Shown: positions 1 through 9,770 of the stretch, piece by piece
Layout: each line of letters begins with the position of its first letter
Numbering within the stretch: position 1 is the first letter of the stretch
Origin: Anoxybacter fermentans
GTDB taxonomy: Bacteria; Bacillota; Halanaerobiia; DY22613
Assembly (NCBI RefSeq): GCF_003991135.1
Contig: NZ_CP016379.1
Location: 3,162,001 to 3,226,000, forward strand
DNA: 64,000 nucleotides
Reading direction: 5' to 3'
Program-made: the position numbers and the translations under genes
The notes under the pieces: generated by a model
Told to the model about the DNA's origin: nothing
Seen by the model: the letters and a program-made list of their open reading frames with translations, nothing else
The model's database searches: none

Positions 1-181
1 ATAATTTCTTTTCAAAAAAACAGTCAAAACTATTATCCAACCTTTAAAGCAGTAAATTTTGCAATTTGTCTTATTTCAGATTTTGAAACTTTAAAATTAA
101 GGGAATGAATTTAGGAAAGGGGTGAAGGGGGTAAAAGCTTGTTTGATTTTTAAAAAACATTAAATTAAAGGAGGAGAGAGA

Positions 182-3100
182 ATGAAGAAGATTTATCTGT
201 CACTATTTATTGTGACTACCTTACTTATTCTTTTTACTGTAACAGCTTTTGCTGTTCCTCCAAAACCTGGTGTACATGAACCTGTTGATGAAAAAGGGAT
301 CCCTTACTATCTGTATTTGGATCAACCACGGGATATTAGTAAACTGTTGGCTGAACAAGGCGGTTGGTATGGTGTTGCTAAAGTTCTGGTTATTATGATG
401 GAATTTGCAAATATGACCTTCCCTGAGGATAAAGATCAGGCATATTGGGAAGAGATGCTGGCTGGAGAAAACAATCCTTATAGTATGGTTAAATATTATG
501 AACATATTTCCTATGGCCATTTCTCTTTGGAAATTGGATTTAGTCCTGTAGTCAAGGTAAGTAAAGATATTGAGTACTATGGTGAGGATGAAGGAACAAA
601 CCATAACCCAAGAATTAAAGAAGCAATTGATGAAGCTCTTGATATTCTGGCTGAACAGAATTTTGATTTTTCACCATATGATGCAGATAATGATGGAAAT
701 TTAGACCATGTTATTTTCATCCAGGCAGGCCCTGGTCAGGAAGGAGGAGCCCCAAGCTGGGCAATCTGGTCACATCGTTCAAGTCATAGATATGCGATTC
801 CAGGTACAAACTATTCTCTGGATGGTTATACAATCCAGCCTGTTGATGGTAATGTAGGGGTATTCTGTCATGAGTTTGGCCATGATTTAGGTCTGCCAGA
901 TTTATATGATAGGGACTATTCTTCCAGTGGTGTTGGTAGATGGGCATTAATGGCAGGTGGTTCATGGAATGGTACACCTTCTGGAACAATGCCAGCTGAA
1001 ATGATTGCCTTTCATAGAATGCAATTGGGATGGCTTACACCAACTGTTGTTACCACTGATATGACAGGAGTAGAAATTCCAAACTTAGAGGATAATCCAT
1101 TTGCTCTGAAAGTATGGACTGAAGGAAAAGCGTTGAATGAATATTTCCTTATTGAGAATCGTCAACCAGTAGGGTTTGATGAAGCTTTACCTGGGGATGG
1201 TTTATTAATCTGGCATATAAATGAAGCTAACTCCACTATCCAAAATGACCGGGAATTTAATTATCTGGCGGCTATTGAACAGGCTGATGGAAGATATGAC
1301 CTGGAATTCAATGTAAATAGAGGTGATGCTGGAGATCCATATCCAGGTAGTACCAATAATCGGGAGTTTAGTGTTAATACTGAACCTAACTCCAGAAGTC
1401 TTGACGGAATTGATACATTTGTAGCTGTGAAAAATATCAGTGACTCAGCTATGGTAATGACTGTAGATGTTCAAGTAACTCCTGCCCGGATAACTGATGT
1501 TCCTGAAATTGTAGAACCGATAAGTGTTCTAGATACTAATATCGTTGATTTTGAATGGAAACCAGTTACAGGCGCTACAACTTATGTGTTTGAATTAGCT
1601 GCTGATAAAGATTTTACAAATATTATTTATTCTGGTGAATTATATATTAACAATTTGATTCTTTCTTTAGATTTTGATACAACTTACTATTGGCGTGTAA
1701 AGGCTAAGAATAATAATGGTGAAGGTCCGTGGAGCAGTGTGGCAAGTTTTACTACTCCCGATAAGGCCAACATTCTGGTTCTTATTGATGACGGTGGAGG
1801 ATTTGGTATTGAACCATATTATACTTCTACTTTAAAAGACCTTGGTGTTCACTATAATGTAGTAGATCTCTGGGATGCATATTATGTAGATGTGTTAGAC
1901 AAAGTATTGAGTCAGGATATATTAGATTATGATATTGTCATCTATGCAGGCGACTGGGGTTTACTGTATGATTCAGTTGTTCAGGATTATCTGATTACAG
2001 CAATGGATAATGGAGTTAACTTATTTATTACTGCTCAGGATACTGGTTGGGCTGCAGGTGCTGGTATTATTAACCAGGCTTTTTATGAAGGTAAACTTCA
2101 CAGTAAATTTGTTCAGGATAATATTGGATTATGGACATTGGAGGGTGCTCCAGGTACTGTATTTGCAGGGATGACCATTACCATTGCTGGAGGGAGTGGA
2201 GCTAATAACCAGGATTATCCAGATGAAATTGACCCAATTTATCCGGCAATTCCGCTCTTTACTTACACTGAAGGAAGTCAAAGTCAGGAAATTATAAAAT
2301 CTTCCAGTTCCAGATTTATTAATGAAATTCTTCCATTAAAAGAGTCTGAAATTGGTCTTATGGAAGCTTTAAGCTCTGGTACAGGCGCTGTATTCTATGA
2401 TTCCAGTCAAGACCCCAATTATAATGGAACTGCTCACTTTAGAGTTGTAAACTTTGCTTTTGGTTTTGAAGCTATTAGCACTGCAGAAGACCGGGCTACT
2501 GTTATGCGAAAAGTACTGAATCTGTTACTGGGTGAAGATAATGCTGCTCCAGTTGTAAGTTTACAGAGTGGTCCTGAGTTTACTGTTGAAAATGGCCTGA
2601 ATGCTGTATATAGCTTAGATGAACCAGCAACTATTACTGTTGAAGTATATACTGCTGATAATGCTCCACAGGTATTAAATGGAATGAAACTTTTGGCTGA
2701 TGCTGCTCCAGTAGCTACTATAGTGAGCAATGTAGGTTATCCTGCAGGTAATATAACTATAAACTGGGATGGTATTGATGATAAAGGTAATATGATTCCA
2801 GGTGGAAGTTATGTATTGGCTATCCAGGCTACAGATATTGCTGGTAATGCTACTGGTGCCATTGTTAATGAATTTACTGTTACAGGTACTGCGGATATTT
2901 TGACAGTTAATCTGGACCAGAGCGTACTTACACCAAATGATGATAATGTTAATGATACTTTGACTATTTCCGGTACTCTTACTGAAAATGCTACAGTAAC
3001 TGTAGATGTAATTGATATGATTTCCGGGGAAGTTGTAAGTACTATCTATAATCAAAATATTTCTGCCGGTGAGTTTAGTTATACATGGGATGGTACTATA

Positions 3101-4666
3101 GGAGAAGATAAAATTAACGATGGTAAATATAAAGTAAGTGTTACTGCTAATGGTCAATCAGGTATGGATTGCTATGAGACTGAATTGTTAATAGATGCTT
3201 TTACTCCTGAATTCCTGGTGTTATATGCAAGTTCATTTATTGCTCCGGCATCTAATGAGGATTGGACTGTAAATATATCAGGTAATACTGATGTAGCAAA
3301 GATTGTTATTCAAGCTTCTGAGCCTGTAAACCTGACTATTGATATTTATCAGGAAAATGATGGTAAAGAACAGATTTATGATACAATTAGCTCAACTATT
3401 GGTACTTCCTGTGTTGTAGCTAGTTGGGATGCAAAAGATTCTGAGGGTAATTTTGTAGAAGATGGGTTGTATAAAATCCGTATAACTCTTGAGGATTTTG
3501 CTGGAAATAAGATTGTAAATGATAATTTATCAATTGAAGTAGATAGTACTCCAGTTGCCTTGATTAATCCTACTGTAACTCCAAGTACTATTATTCGTGA
3601 TGCTACTGATACTGATACTGTAACTCTTCGCTTCAGGACAGAAGAAGATATTGAGACTGCATATCTTACTGTTAGATATTATATTCCAGAATGGCATTGG
3701 TATACTGGTTTGCTCGAGACTCTGGAAGGCGATTCTGAACCAATGGCAGCAGGCGATCATGAACTTACTTTCCAATGGAAAGATGGAGAAGAAATTCTTC
3801 CAGTTGGAGATTATTGCTTCAGATTGAGATTGTATGATGAGCATACAACTAATAAAATCTATCTGTTCCCATTCCAGATAGTTGAATATGAGACTGTTAC
3901 ATCTAAAGGCGGTGACTATGCTGTTGATTATGTAACAATTAGTATACCTGAGGAAGCAGTAGCTGCTGACACTAAAATAGCATTCTATCGGAATATTGAA
4001 ATCTGGGGTATGGATTACGATAATGTAGCAGGTGCGTATAGTAATTATCTGATCCCAACCAAAGGTAGTATTATCATTGATAGTAAAGATCCTGATCTGA
4101 AATTCGCAAAGCCTGTAACTTTAACATTTACTTATGATGATACCATGTTAGATACTAATTTTGATGGTGTGGTTGATGAAAATCTTGCCGATAATCCAAA
4201 TTTAATAATCTACAAGTGGGATGGAATAAACTGGATTCCACTGGATACCACTGTAAACAAGGAAGCTCAAACTCTCACTGCTAAAATTACAGAACCAGGT
4301 AGCTATGCTGTAATGGCCAATGTAGAAATAAATGATAATTTCGAAGTTGGTCGTGAAAAGGTTAAGGTTGGTTTCAGTAATAATCCATTCTCACCTAATG
4401 GTGATGGCTTTAAGGATACTACTGCCTTTAAATTCCTCTTGCCATTTACTGCAAAAGTTACAGTTAAGATTTATGACCACAATGGTAATCTGGCAACTAC
4501 CTTAATTGACGGTGTTACTTATGGTTCTGGAATTAACTGGGTTGAATGGGATGGCAGCAATGATGCTAAACAAATCTTGCCAAGTGGTATGTATATTTAT
4601 AAATATACTATCGAGCACAGCGATGGTACTATTGAAGGTAAAGGTGTTATTGGTATTTTGAAGTAA
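182..4666 (+). CDS. Secreted M6-family zinc metalloprotease with FlgD-Ig-like C-terminal modules
   Basis: The protein has 1494 residues and starts with a signal peptide (hydrophobic stretch about residues 5-24, ending TAFA). An M6 (immune inhibitor A-like) protease domain occupies about residues 60-430. The zinc site HEFGH lies at 230-234, extended to HEFGHDLGLPD, with a later Met-turn-like ALMAGG. A fibronectin-III-like segment (about 440-525) is followed by a long region that repeats the pattern TPNDDNVND / SPNGDGFKD. These are FlgD-Ig-like modules, the last one forming the C-terminus. Family knowledge says M6 enzymes are exported proteinases; the substrate here is unknown. The start is set by a strong GGAGGAGAG ribosome site. 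The next two genes encode outer-membrane-type proteins, so the enzyme may be held at, or exported across, an outer membrane (inference). Confidence in the protease call is high. Confidence 0.9.
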   Translation: MKKIYLSLFIVTTLLILFTVTAFAVPPKPGVHEPVDEKGIPYYLYLDQPRDISKLLAEQGGWYGVAKVLVIMMEFANMTFPEDKDQAYWEEMLAGENNPYSMVKYYEHISYGHFSLEIGFSPVVKVSKDIEYYGEDEGTNHNPRIKEAIDEALDILAEQNFDFSPYDADNDGNLDHVIFIQAGPGQEGGAPSWAIWSHRSSHRYAIPGTNYSLDGYTIQPVDGNVGVFCHEFGHDLGLPDLYDRDYSSSGVGRWALMAGGSWNGTPSGTMPAEMIAFHRMQLGWLTPTVVTTDMTGVEIPNLEDNPFALKVWTEGKALNEYFLIENRQPVGFDEALPGDGLLIWHINEANSTIQNDREFNYLAAIEQADGRYDLEFNVNRGDAGDPYPGSTNNREFSVNTEPNSRSLDGIDTFVAVKNISDSAMVMTVDVQVTPARITDVPEIVEPISVLDTNIVDFEWKPVTGATTYVFELAADKDFTNIIYSGELYINNLILSLDFDTTYYWRVKAKNNNGEGPWSSVASFTTPDKANILVLIDDGGGFGIEPYYTSTLKDLGVHYNVVDLWDAYYVDVLDKVLSQDILDYDIVIYAGDWGLLYDSVVQDYLITAMDNGVNLFITAQDTGWAAGAGIINQAFYEGKLHSKFVQDNIGLWTLEGAPGTVFAGMTITIAGGSGANNQDYPDEIDPIYPAIPLFTYTEGSQSQEIIKSSSSRFINEILPLKESEIGLMEALSSGTGAVFYDSSQDPNYNGTAHFRVVNFAFGFEAISTAEDRATVMRKVLNLLLGEDNAAPVVSLQSGPEFTVENGLNAVYSLDEPATITVEVYTADNAPQVLNGMKLLADAAPVATIVSNVGYPAGNITINWDGIDDKGNMIPGGSYVLAIQATDIAGNATGAIVNEFTVTGTADILTVNLDQSVLTPNDDNVNDTLTISGTLTENATVTVDVIDMISGEVVSTIYNQNISAGEFSYTWDGTIGEDKINDGKYKVSVTANGQSGMDCYETELLIDAFTPEFLVLYASSFIAPASNEDWTVNISGNTDVAKIVIQASEPVNLTIDIYQENDGKEQIYDTISSTIGTSCVVASWDAKDSEGNFVEDGLYKIRITLEDFAGNKIVNDNLSIEVDSTPVALINPTVTPSTIIRDATDTDTVTLRFRTEEDIETAYLTVRYYIPEWHWYTGLLETLEGDSEPMAAGDHELTFQWKDGEEILPVGDYCFRLRLYDEHTTNKIYLFPFQIVEYETVTSKGGDYAVDYVTISIPEEAVAADTKIAFYRNIEIWGMDYDNVAGAYSNYLIPTKGSIIIDSKDPDLKFAKPVTLTFTYDDTMLDTNFDGVVDENLADNPNLIIYKWDGINWIPLDTTVNKEAQTLTAKITEPGSYAVMANVEINDNFEVGREKVKVGFSNNPFSPNGDGFKDTTAFKFLLPFTAKVTVKIYDHNGNLATTLIDGVTYGSGINWVEWDGSNDAKQILPSGMYIYKYTIEHSDGTIEGKGVIGILK

Positions 4667-4672
4667 TCTATA

Positions 4673-4693
4673 AGGGGGGATTAAATCCCCCCT
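4673..4693 (+). promoter_or_regulatory. GC-rich hairpin after the M6 protease gene
   Basis: AGGGGGGAT pairs with ATCCCCCCT around a three-base loop. No T tract follows, so this is more likely an mRNA 3'-end stabiliser or attenuator than a classical intrinsic terminator. Confidence 0.45.
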
Positions 4694-4760
4694 ACTAAAC
4701 CCTGTTTAGGAGGTGAATTTGGTTTGATTTGGGCGTAAGCCTGAATCTACCAGAGGGAAT

Positions 4761-5609
4761 ATGAGAGGAAAATTAAAAATTTTTGGTTTGATTTTGACGA
4801 TTTTATTGATGCTTGCTGGCCCGGTTTTTGCAGAGGTTACAGATTATCAAGTGGGTGCAAGACCAATTGGTATGGGTGGTGCTTTTGTTGGTCTGGCTGA
4901 TGATGCAAATGCTGCTTATTGGAACCCCGCTGGGTTAATTTTGATTGATGGTTTATCATTGACTTCTATGCATGCTAATATGTTTGGTATGACTGATTTG
5001 ACCTTAAATTATTATGCTATAGGTTACCCAGTAAATGGCCTGGGTTTTGGATTAAATCTGATTGAGGAAAGGGGCCAACTTTATGAATATGATTTAGGCA
5101 CCAATGAATATGTAATTAGACGTGCAGGAATATCCTTGGCTCATAGTTTCTTCAATAATTTATCAGTGGGTGCTACAGTTAATCAGTACAATTTTACTAC
5201 TAATATAGATAGAAAAAATGGTATGGCCTTTGACCTCGGACTCTTATATAGCGGGGATAAATATAGTTTTGGTGCGGTTGCCAGAAATATTTATTCTAAC
5301 GTTCCTGGTGATGAACTGGATGCTATGTATCAGTTAGGTGTTAGCTGGAATCCTGGTTTTCTCCCATTAACTTTAGCAGCAGACTTGAGTATTAAAAAAG
5401 ATATTAGTGACTTGAATAAAATAGTTGTTGGTTATCATTTAGGAATGGAATACACCTTAATGGAGAAGATTCAACTTAGAAGCGGTTACAACAATGGGAA
5501 CTTATCTGGCGGTTTTGGTCTCAACTATAATGGTTTTCAGTTTGATTATGCATATACCATGCATGAACTTGGTCCTACACATCGGATTTCCGGAGGCTTT
5601 AATTTTTAA
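4761..5609 (+). CDS. PorV/PorQ-like outer-membrane beta-barrel protein
   Basis: The 282-residue product has a signal peptide (about 1-24, ending VFA). Just after it comes the hallmark segment GMGGAFVGLADDANAAYWNPAGL, split here as GMGGAF and DDANAAYWNPAGL, typical of the PorV/PorQ/UPF0164 group within the FadL-like barrel superfamily. The rest alternates in short beta-strand-like stretches and ends GGFNF. A terminal phenylalanine is the usual BamA recognition signal for outer-membrane barrels. Start: ATG preceded by GAGGG. An SD-like AGGAGGTG at 4708-4715 precedes only short dead-end frames. In Bacteroidetes PorV carries cargo of the type IX secretion system; whether this homologue does anything similar is unknown. 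It sits between a secreted protease and another barrel protein. Confidence 0.8.
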   Translation: MRGKLKIFGLILTILLMLAGPVFAEVTDYQVGARPIGMGGAFVGLADDANAAYWNPAGLILIDGLSLTSMHANMFGMTDLTLNYYAIGYPVNGLGFGLNLIEERGQLYEYDLGTNEYVIRRAGISLAHSFFNNLSVGATVNQYNFTTNIDRKNGMAFDLGLLYSGDKYSFGAVARNIYSNVPGDELDAMYQLGVSWNPGFLPLTLAADLSIKKDISDLNKIVVGYHLGMEYTLMEKIQLRSGYNNGNLSGGFGLNYNGFQFDYAYTMHELGPTHRISGGFNF

Positions 5610-5619
5610 TTGAACCAGA

Positions 5620-5660
5620 GAATAGGAGGAAAGGTTTCTTTCTTCCTATTCTTTTATTTA
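5620..5660 (+). terminator. Intrinsic terminator after the PorV-like gene
   Basis: GAATAGGAGGAAAG pairs with CTTTCTTCCTATTC (one mismatch) and is followed by TTTTATTT. Confidence 0.8.
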
Positions 5661-5686
5661 ATACAGATTTAAGTAGGTGAACAGGT

Positions 5687-8098
5687 ATGAAGTACATTGA
5701 GAAAATCAAAACAATAGTTATTTTTTTAAGTATTTTATTTTTTGGGATCTTATCATCATCTGTTTTTGCTGAAGAGATAATAGTTCGTCAGAAAAATCAG
5801 TCTTTTTTACAATGTATTCCTTCAGTAATTTCACCTGATGGTGATCAGGTTAATGATTATACAACAATTTCTATATTTTTAGAAAGTAAAGAATGTGTTA
5901 CATTGATAATAGAAGATTTTGAGGGAAAAGTTGTGTTAAAGATATTGGAAATGCAATGGTTGGCCTCAGGAAGGCATCAATATATCTGGGGAGGAAAAGA
6001 CCATGAGGGCAAGTTGGTACCTGAGGGAAAATATTATGTGAAATTGATTTTTCCATATCAGAATTCATTGACCTATATTAAAGAAATAAAGATCAAACCT
6101 CAACAGAATTTTAAAGTTAATATTAATAAGACTTTTTATTATAGGTATGTTTGGGTTAATGGTAATGAGCAGTCTTTTCAGGAAAGGAATAGAGGTTTGA
6201 AGCCGGGTAGTAGTCACGATCAATCTTTGCAGGTAGAACTTGAAGGTACTTTTTTAAATCATTTTTATATTTACGGAAGTTTTGATGATCAACTTTCAGA
6301 TATTCAGGTAAAAAAAGATTTTACTTTTGGATATAAGAGTAAATGGGTGGACTTATATTTAGGTAATTATACTTTAAAGCCTTTTAAAAATCATTTATTT
6401 TCCTATTCTCAAAAACTCTGGGGAGTAAGAGGTGAGAAAAAAGGTCATTATACCCTTTTTTATGGTCAGACTGAAGGGATTCAGGTGACAGAAAAATTTG
6501 CTGGAAAAGGAGTTGCAGAAAGTTATCTTTTGGGACATAAAAATATTGTGTTTGAAAGTGAGAAAATTTATCTAGATGATACTCTTTTAATAAGAGATCA
6601 GGATTATCAGATTGATTATTATACAGGTGAGATTATCTTTACAGAGATAATTTCATCCACTTCACAAATTAAAGTAACCTATGAGTATTATCCAGGCATA
6701 GGAGAACAAATAACTCCCCGAAGATTTCTCCTTACTGAATATCATGATAAGTTCAATTCTTTTGGACTGGATTCTTATATAATTTTCTGGCATGATGTAG
6801 AAGTAGAAACTAAGGTACAAACGGAAAAAAAACCGACCTTTCAAAAACAAGTGATGTTTCTTAATAAAATAAATTATGAACCGATAAAGAATTTGGAAAT
6901 CGAACAGGAAATTGGTTTTCATTTTCATGATACTGGAGAATCTGAATTAATCAGGGGAGTTGCTACTCAGACCAATTTTTCCTATCAGACTGCAAAGCGA
7001 CAGGCAGAATTGGATTTAAAATGGGAAAGTAATCAATTTTATTTTGTTGAAAAGTCATCAGATGAGGGTAGTGAAAAAGAGATTAATATAAGATATAGAG
7101 AGTTGTTACCTATGGGAATAAAGTTGGAAACAGGGGCAAATCATAAATTTGTTAAAGAAGAATGGCAAAATTTTTATCGGTTAAAGGGGGCGTTAAAAAG
7201 AGAGCCAGGGCTTAAATATGATATAGAGTTAACGTTTCGCACCAGTAATGATGAGTTGACAATGAATCATCATCTAGCCCATCAATTTTCAAAGTTTTAT
7301 GTGGATATTAAGACTAAAAACCAATGGTTTTATAAAGAACACCAGATGCAATATGATTCATTTTCCTTAACCAATCGATTTCGCTATATTCCATTTAAAA
7401 AATTGGATTTGACATTGACTATTCATAATTATCAAAGCCAGAAAGAAAAATCTGAAGAAAGATATGCCTTAAAATGGATTTATAAACCCCTGCAAGATTT
7501 GACCCTTGATGGAGAAGGTCAATGGATGGAGTCTTATATTCAGAACCATCGAAAACAATATTTAGGAACTATGAATATTCAATATAAGTTTCCTTTGGAT
7601 ATTAATTCCCAACTTAAGTTAAAGGGGAAACATCAGGAGGAAAAGGATAAGCTGTCTTCTAATATAATAGTTTCTCAGGAATTGGAAACCATTCTTCGAT
7701 TGGAGAAAAAGCCATACGGTGTACAAATTGGTTATATGTATTCTCTGGATAAGATGCAAAACGAGAGCAAAAAGGTAAGAGGGAGTTTGACTTTACCTGA
7801 ATATAGGGGAGTTTCTTTAACCCCTTCTATTGAGTATTCTATGCCAGAGCAAAAGTTATCATTAATGTGTTATAGTTCGTATCTGTTTTTAGATCGATAT
7901 CAGGCCGTTTTTAATTATTCTCGCTCTTGGAACAAAGAGATTTATGAAGATATTGTCACTGTAGGGGTTGATTTTAAATTCGAAAAATATTTTCAGATCA
8001 ATTTAAACCATGATCTTTTTCATTTAAGTAATAAGGCTAACCCGGAAGAAAATTATTGGGGAGGCGTATTAAAAATTGGTGCATCTGCGGTATTTTAA
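5687..8098 (+). CDS. Probable outer-membrane beta-barrel protein with an N-terminal FlgD-Ig-like domain
   Basis: The 803-residue product has a signal peptide (about 1-28, ending VFA). Residues about 45-145 form a FlgD-Ig-like domain (SPDGDQVNDYT ... GRHQYIW ... EGKYYVKL) related to the modules of the M6 protease upstream. After this come some 650 residues rich in alternating polar and aromatic residues, with the surface-strand phrase IRDQDYQIDYYTGEIIF seen in large bacterial outer-membrane proteins. The last residues are GASAVF, again with a terminal Phe. No specific family is recognised. A periplasmic Ig module feeding into an outer-membrane barrel is inferred. SD AGTAGGTGAACAGGT precedes the ATG. 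It is separated from the PorV-like gene by a terminator, so it may have its own promoter. Confidence 0.65.
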   Translation: MKYIEKIKTIVIFLSILFFGILSSSVFAEEIIVRQKNQSFLQCIPSVISPDGDQVNDYTTISIFLESKECVTLIIEDFEGKVVLKILEMQWLASGRHQYIWGGKDHEGKLVPEGKYYVKLIFPYQNSLTYIKEIKIKPQQNFKVNINKTFYYRYVWVNGNEQSFQERNRGLKPGSSHDQSLQVELEGTFLNHFYIYGSFDDQLSDIQVKKDFTFGYKSKWVDLYLGNYTLKPFKNHLFSYSQKLWGVRGEKKGHYTLFYGQTEGIQVTEKFAGKGVAESYLLGHKNIVFESEKIYLDDTLLIRDQDYQIDYYTGEIIFTEIISSTSQIKVTYEYYPGIGEQITPRRFLLTEYHDKFNSFGLDSYIIFWHDVEVETKVQTEKKPTFQKQVMFLNKINYEPIKNLEIEQEIGFHFHDTGESELIRGVATQTNFSYQTAKRQAELDLKWESNQFYFVEKSSDEGSEKEINIRYRELLPMGIKLETGANHKFVKEEWQNFYRLKGALKREPGLKYDIELTFRTSNDELTMNHHLAHQFSKFYVDIKTKNQWFYKEHQMQYDSFSLTNRFRYIPFKKLDLTLTIHNYQSQKEKSEERYALKWIYKPLQDLTLDGEGQWMESYIQNHRKQYLGTMNIQYKFPLDINSQLKLKGKHQEEKDKLSSNIIVSQELETILRLEKKPYGVQIGYMYSLDKMQNESKKVRGSLTLPEYRGVSLTPSIEYSMPEQKLSLMCYSSYLFLDRYQAVFNYSRSWNKEIYEDIVTVGVDFKFEKYFQINLNHDLFHLSNKANPEENYWGGVLKIGASAVF

Positions 8099-8120
8099 AG
8101 CTGACTACATTAAAAACAAT

Positions 8121-8311
8121 ACTGCAAAAAGCTAATTTTTCATTCTAAAAGAAATTTTTCGAACCATCTAAAGTTCGATTTCAGGGTAATTTATGAGTTT
8201 TCGAGCTATGGATTGGTTTCAAATACTGTGATGAGGCCTATTTCTCCTTCAATCTTGTTAAGATGGTTATACGAAAAATTTCTATGGCATTTAAAATTAG
8301 CTTTTTGCAGT
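8121..8311. repeat. Interspersed palindromic repeat, family 1, copy a
   Basis: This copy has terminal inverted repeats ACTGCAAAAAGCTAATTTT and AAAATTAGCTTTTTGCAGT. Internally CGAACCATCT pairs with AGATGGTT, both next to GAAATTTTTC / GAAAAATTTC. It lies between the barrel gene and a convergent small gene. The copy is of the long class (191 bp) and its centre is partly degenerate. Confidence 0.85.
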
Positions 8312-8383
8312 TTAATCATTCTATAAGAAAATTCGGATGAGTATGGGATAGGGAGATATAATAACTATCTTTATTTATAGTAG

Positions 8384-8695
8384 TTACTTTTCTTCTTTTT
8401 TATTCATTGTCTGATATTTTTCCCGGGCAATCCTTTCTGATGCTTTAATCATTCCATCCAATGCAAAACGTCCTGTACTCCCATATTCGGCAGCGGGAGA
8501 GCCTGTAAGAACCTGGTCAGAAATAGCACCAATCAGGCCAGCACTTTCCATTTTGATCTTTTCAGACCCCAGATTATCACCTGCATTTCTTAAAGGGGTA
8601 GTAATGGTATTTAAAGAAGTCACCTCGGGAGTTTCTTCATCGGGAAAGGATAAGCGTTCTTCTACTTTTTTTTTGAGTTTATCACGGTCAGTCAT
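8384..8695 (-). CDS. Small hypothetical protein, possibly spore-related
   Basis: The 103-residue protein is charged, has no membrane segment and is not recognised with confidence. The C-terminal part (AEYGSTGRFALDGMIKASERIA) faintly recalls the GSVGGEMVKRMIEMAE region of alpha/beta small acid-soluble spore proteins, split here as AEYGSTGRF and LDGMIKASERIA. That, and its place next to rsmA and yabG, where Bacillus carries sspF, suggests a spore protein, but this is weak. The ATG is far (about 30 nt) from the only good SD (AAAGGAGG). A small GTCGT/ACGAC hairpin lies between them and could shorten the effective distance. An in-frame TAG excludes a start nearer the SD. Confidence 0.5.
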   Translation of the reverse strand: MTDRDKLKKKVEERLSFPDEETPEVTSLNTITTPLRNAGDNLGSEKIKMESAGLIGAISDQVLTGSPAAEYGSTGRFALDGMIKASERIAREKYQTMNKKEEK

Positions 8696-8891
8696 AGATG
8701 CTGTCGTCTATAAAAACGACTTTTTCGCCTCCTTTTTTAGGATTAGTTTATCCCACCAGATAAAAATCCATACTGTTGAAAAGAGAGGTATTCTGTGCTA
8801 TAATTAAATTGTTCCATTTATTGGTTGTTTTATAATATTTACTGGAATGCACATACTAAATAGAAGATGATCAGGAGATGAGGTAAAAAAG

Positions 8892-9761
8892 ATGGAAAAA
8901 GTCATTAGTACTCCGGGGAAAACCCGAGAAATATTGCAAAAGTTTAATCTTCAACCGAATAAAGCATTAGGGCAAAATTTTTTAATTGATAACAATATCC
9001 TAAATAAGATTATTAAAGCCGGTGAGGTGACCAAAAAAGATCATGTAATTGAAATTGGGCCAGGGATTGGATCATTAACTCAGCGGTTGGCAGAAATGGC
9101 AGGGAAAGTGACGGTGATAGAAAAGGACCGGCGATTGATCCCTGTATTAAAAGAGATTTTACATATGTATGATAATATAAATTATATTGAAGATGATGTG
9201 TTGAAGGTGGATTGGAGTAAAATAATTGGCCCTGGTGAAAAGATTAAGGTGATAGCCAACTTACCTTATTATATTACAACTCCCATCATTATGGGACTTC
9301 TGGAAAATTGTCTGCCAGTGGATATTATGGTTTTTATGGTCCAGAAAGAGGTAGCAGAGCGGATGGTAGCAGAACCGGGAGGAAAAGACTATGGAGCTCT
9401 CTCTATTGCTGTTCAGTTTTATTCAAAAGCAGAAATTGTGGCTATTGTACCACCTACTGTCTTTATTCCCCGCCCAAAAGTAAATTCAGCAATTATAAAG
9501 TTGACCAGATTAGAAAAGCCGGCAGTGGATGTTTTGAGTGAAGAAATATTTTTTAAAGTAGTTAAAGCTTCTTTTCAGCAAAGAAGAAAGACATTGGGTA
9601 ATTCTCTTTCTAGATCTTCTGAATTGCCCCTATCGAAGGTGGAAATTAAGGAAGCATTAAAAGTAGCCGGAATAGACCCGAGCTTGAGAGGTGAAAAATT
9701 GAGGATAGAAGATTTTGGCCGCTTAAGTGACGAAATTTATCAACGAATACAACAGAAGTAG
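8892..9761 (+). CDS. rsmA: 16S rRNA (adenine(1518)-N6/adenine(1519)-N6)-dimethyltransferase
   Basis: This is RsmA/KsgA (289 residues), which uses SAM to dimethylate two adjacent adenines at the 3' end of 16S rRNA during small-subunit assembly. Visible motifs are the N-terminal LGQNFLID, the SAM-binding EIGPGIGSLT (motif I), VIEKD, EDDVLK and the catalytic NLPYYITTPI (motif IV, NxPY). The C-terminal KASFQQRRKTLGNSL is typical. The length is normal. The SD GAGGT precedes the ATG. In Bacillus rsmA is likewise followed closely by yabG and veg, so the gene order is partly conserved. Kasugamycin resistance arises when it is lost. Confidence 0.97.
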   Translation: MEKVISTPGKTREILQKFNLQPNKALGQNFLIDNNILNKIIKAGEVTKKDHVIEIGPGIGSLTQRLAEMAGKVTVIEKDRRLIPVLKEILHMYDNINYIEDDVLKVDWSKIIGPGEKIKVIANLPYYITTPIIMGLLENCLPVDIMVFMVQKEVAERMVAEPGGKDYGALSIAVQFYSKAEIVAIVPPTVFIPRPKVNSAIIKLTRLEKPAVDVLSEEIFFKVVKASFQQRRKTLGNSLSRSSELPLSKVEIKEALKVAGIDPSLRGEKLRIEDFGRLSDEIYQRIQQK

Positions 9762-9770
9762 GTGATTTTT

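Noticed and set aside
221-3844. Long open frames on the minus strand inside the M6 protease gene (for example 221-604, 2675-3157, 3530-3844)
   Set aside because: They are shadows of the coding frame, with no ribosome sites and low-complexity translations.
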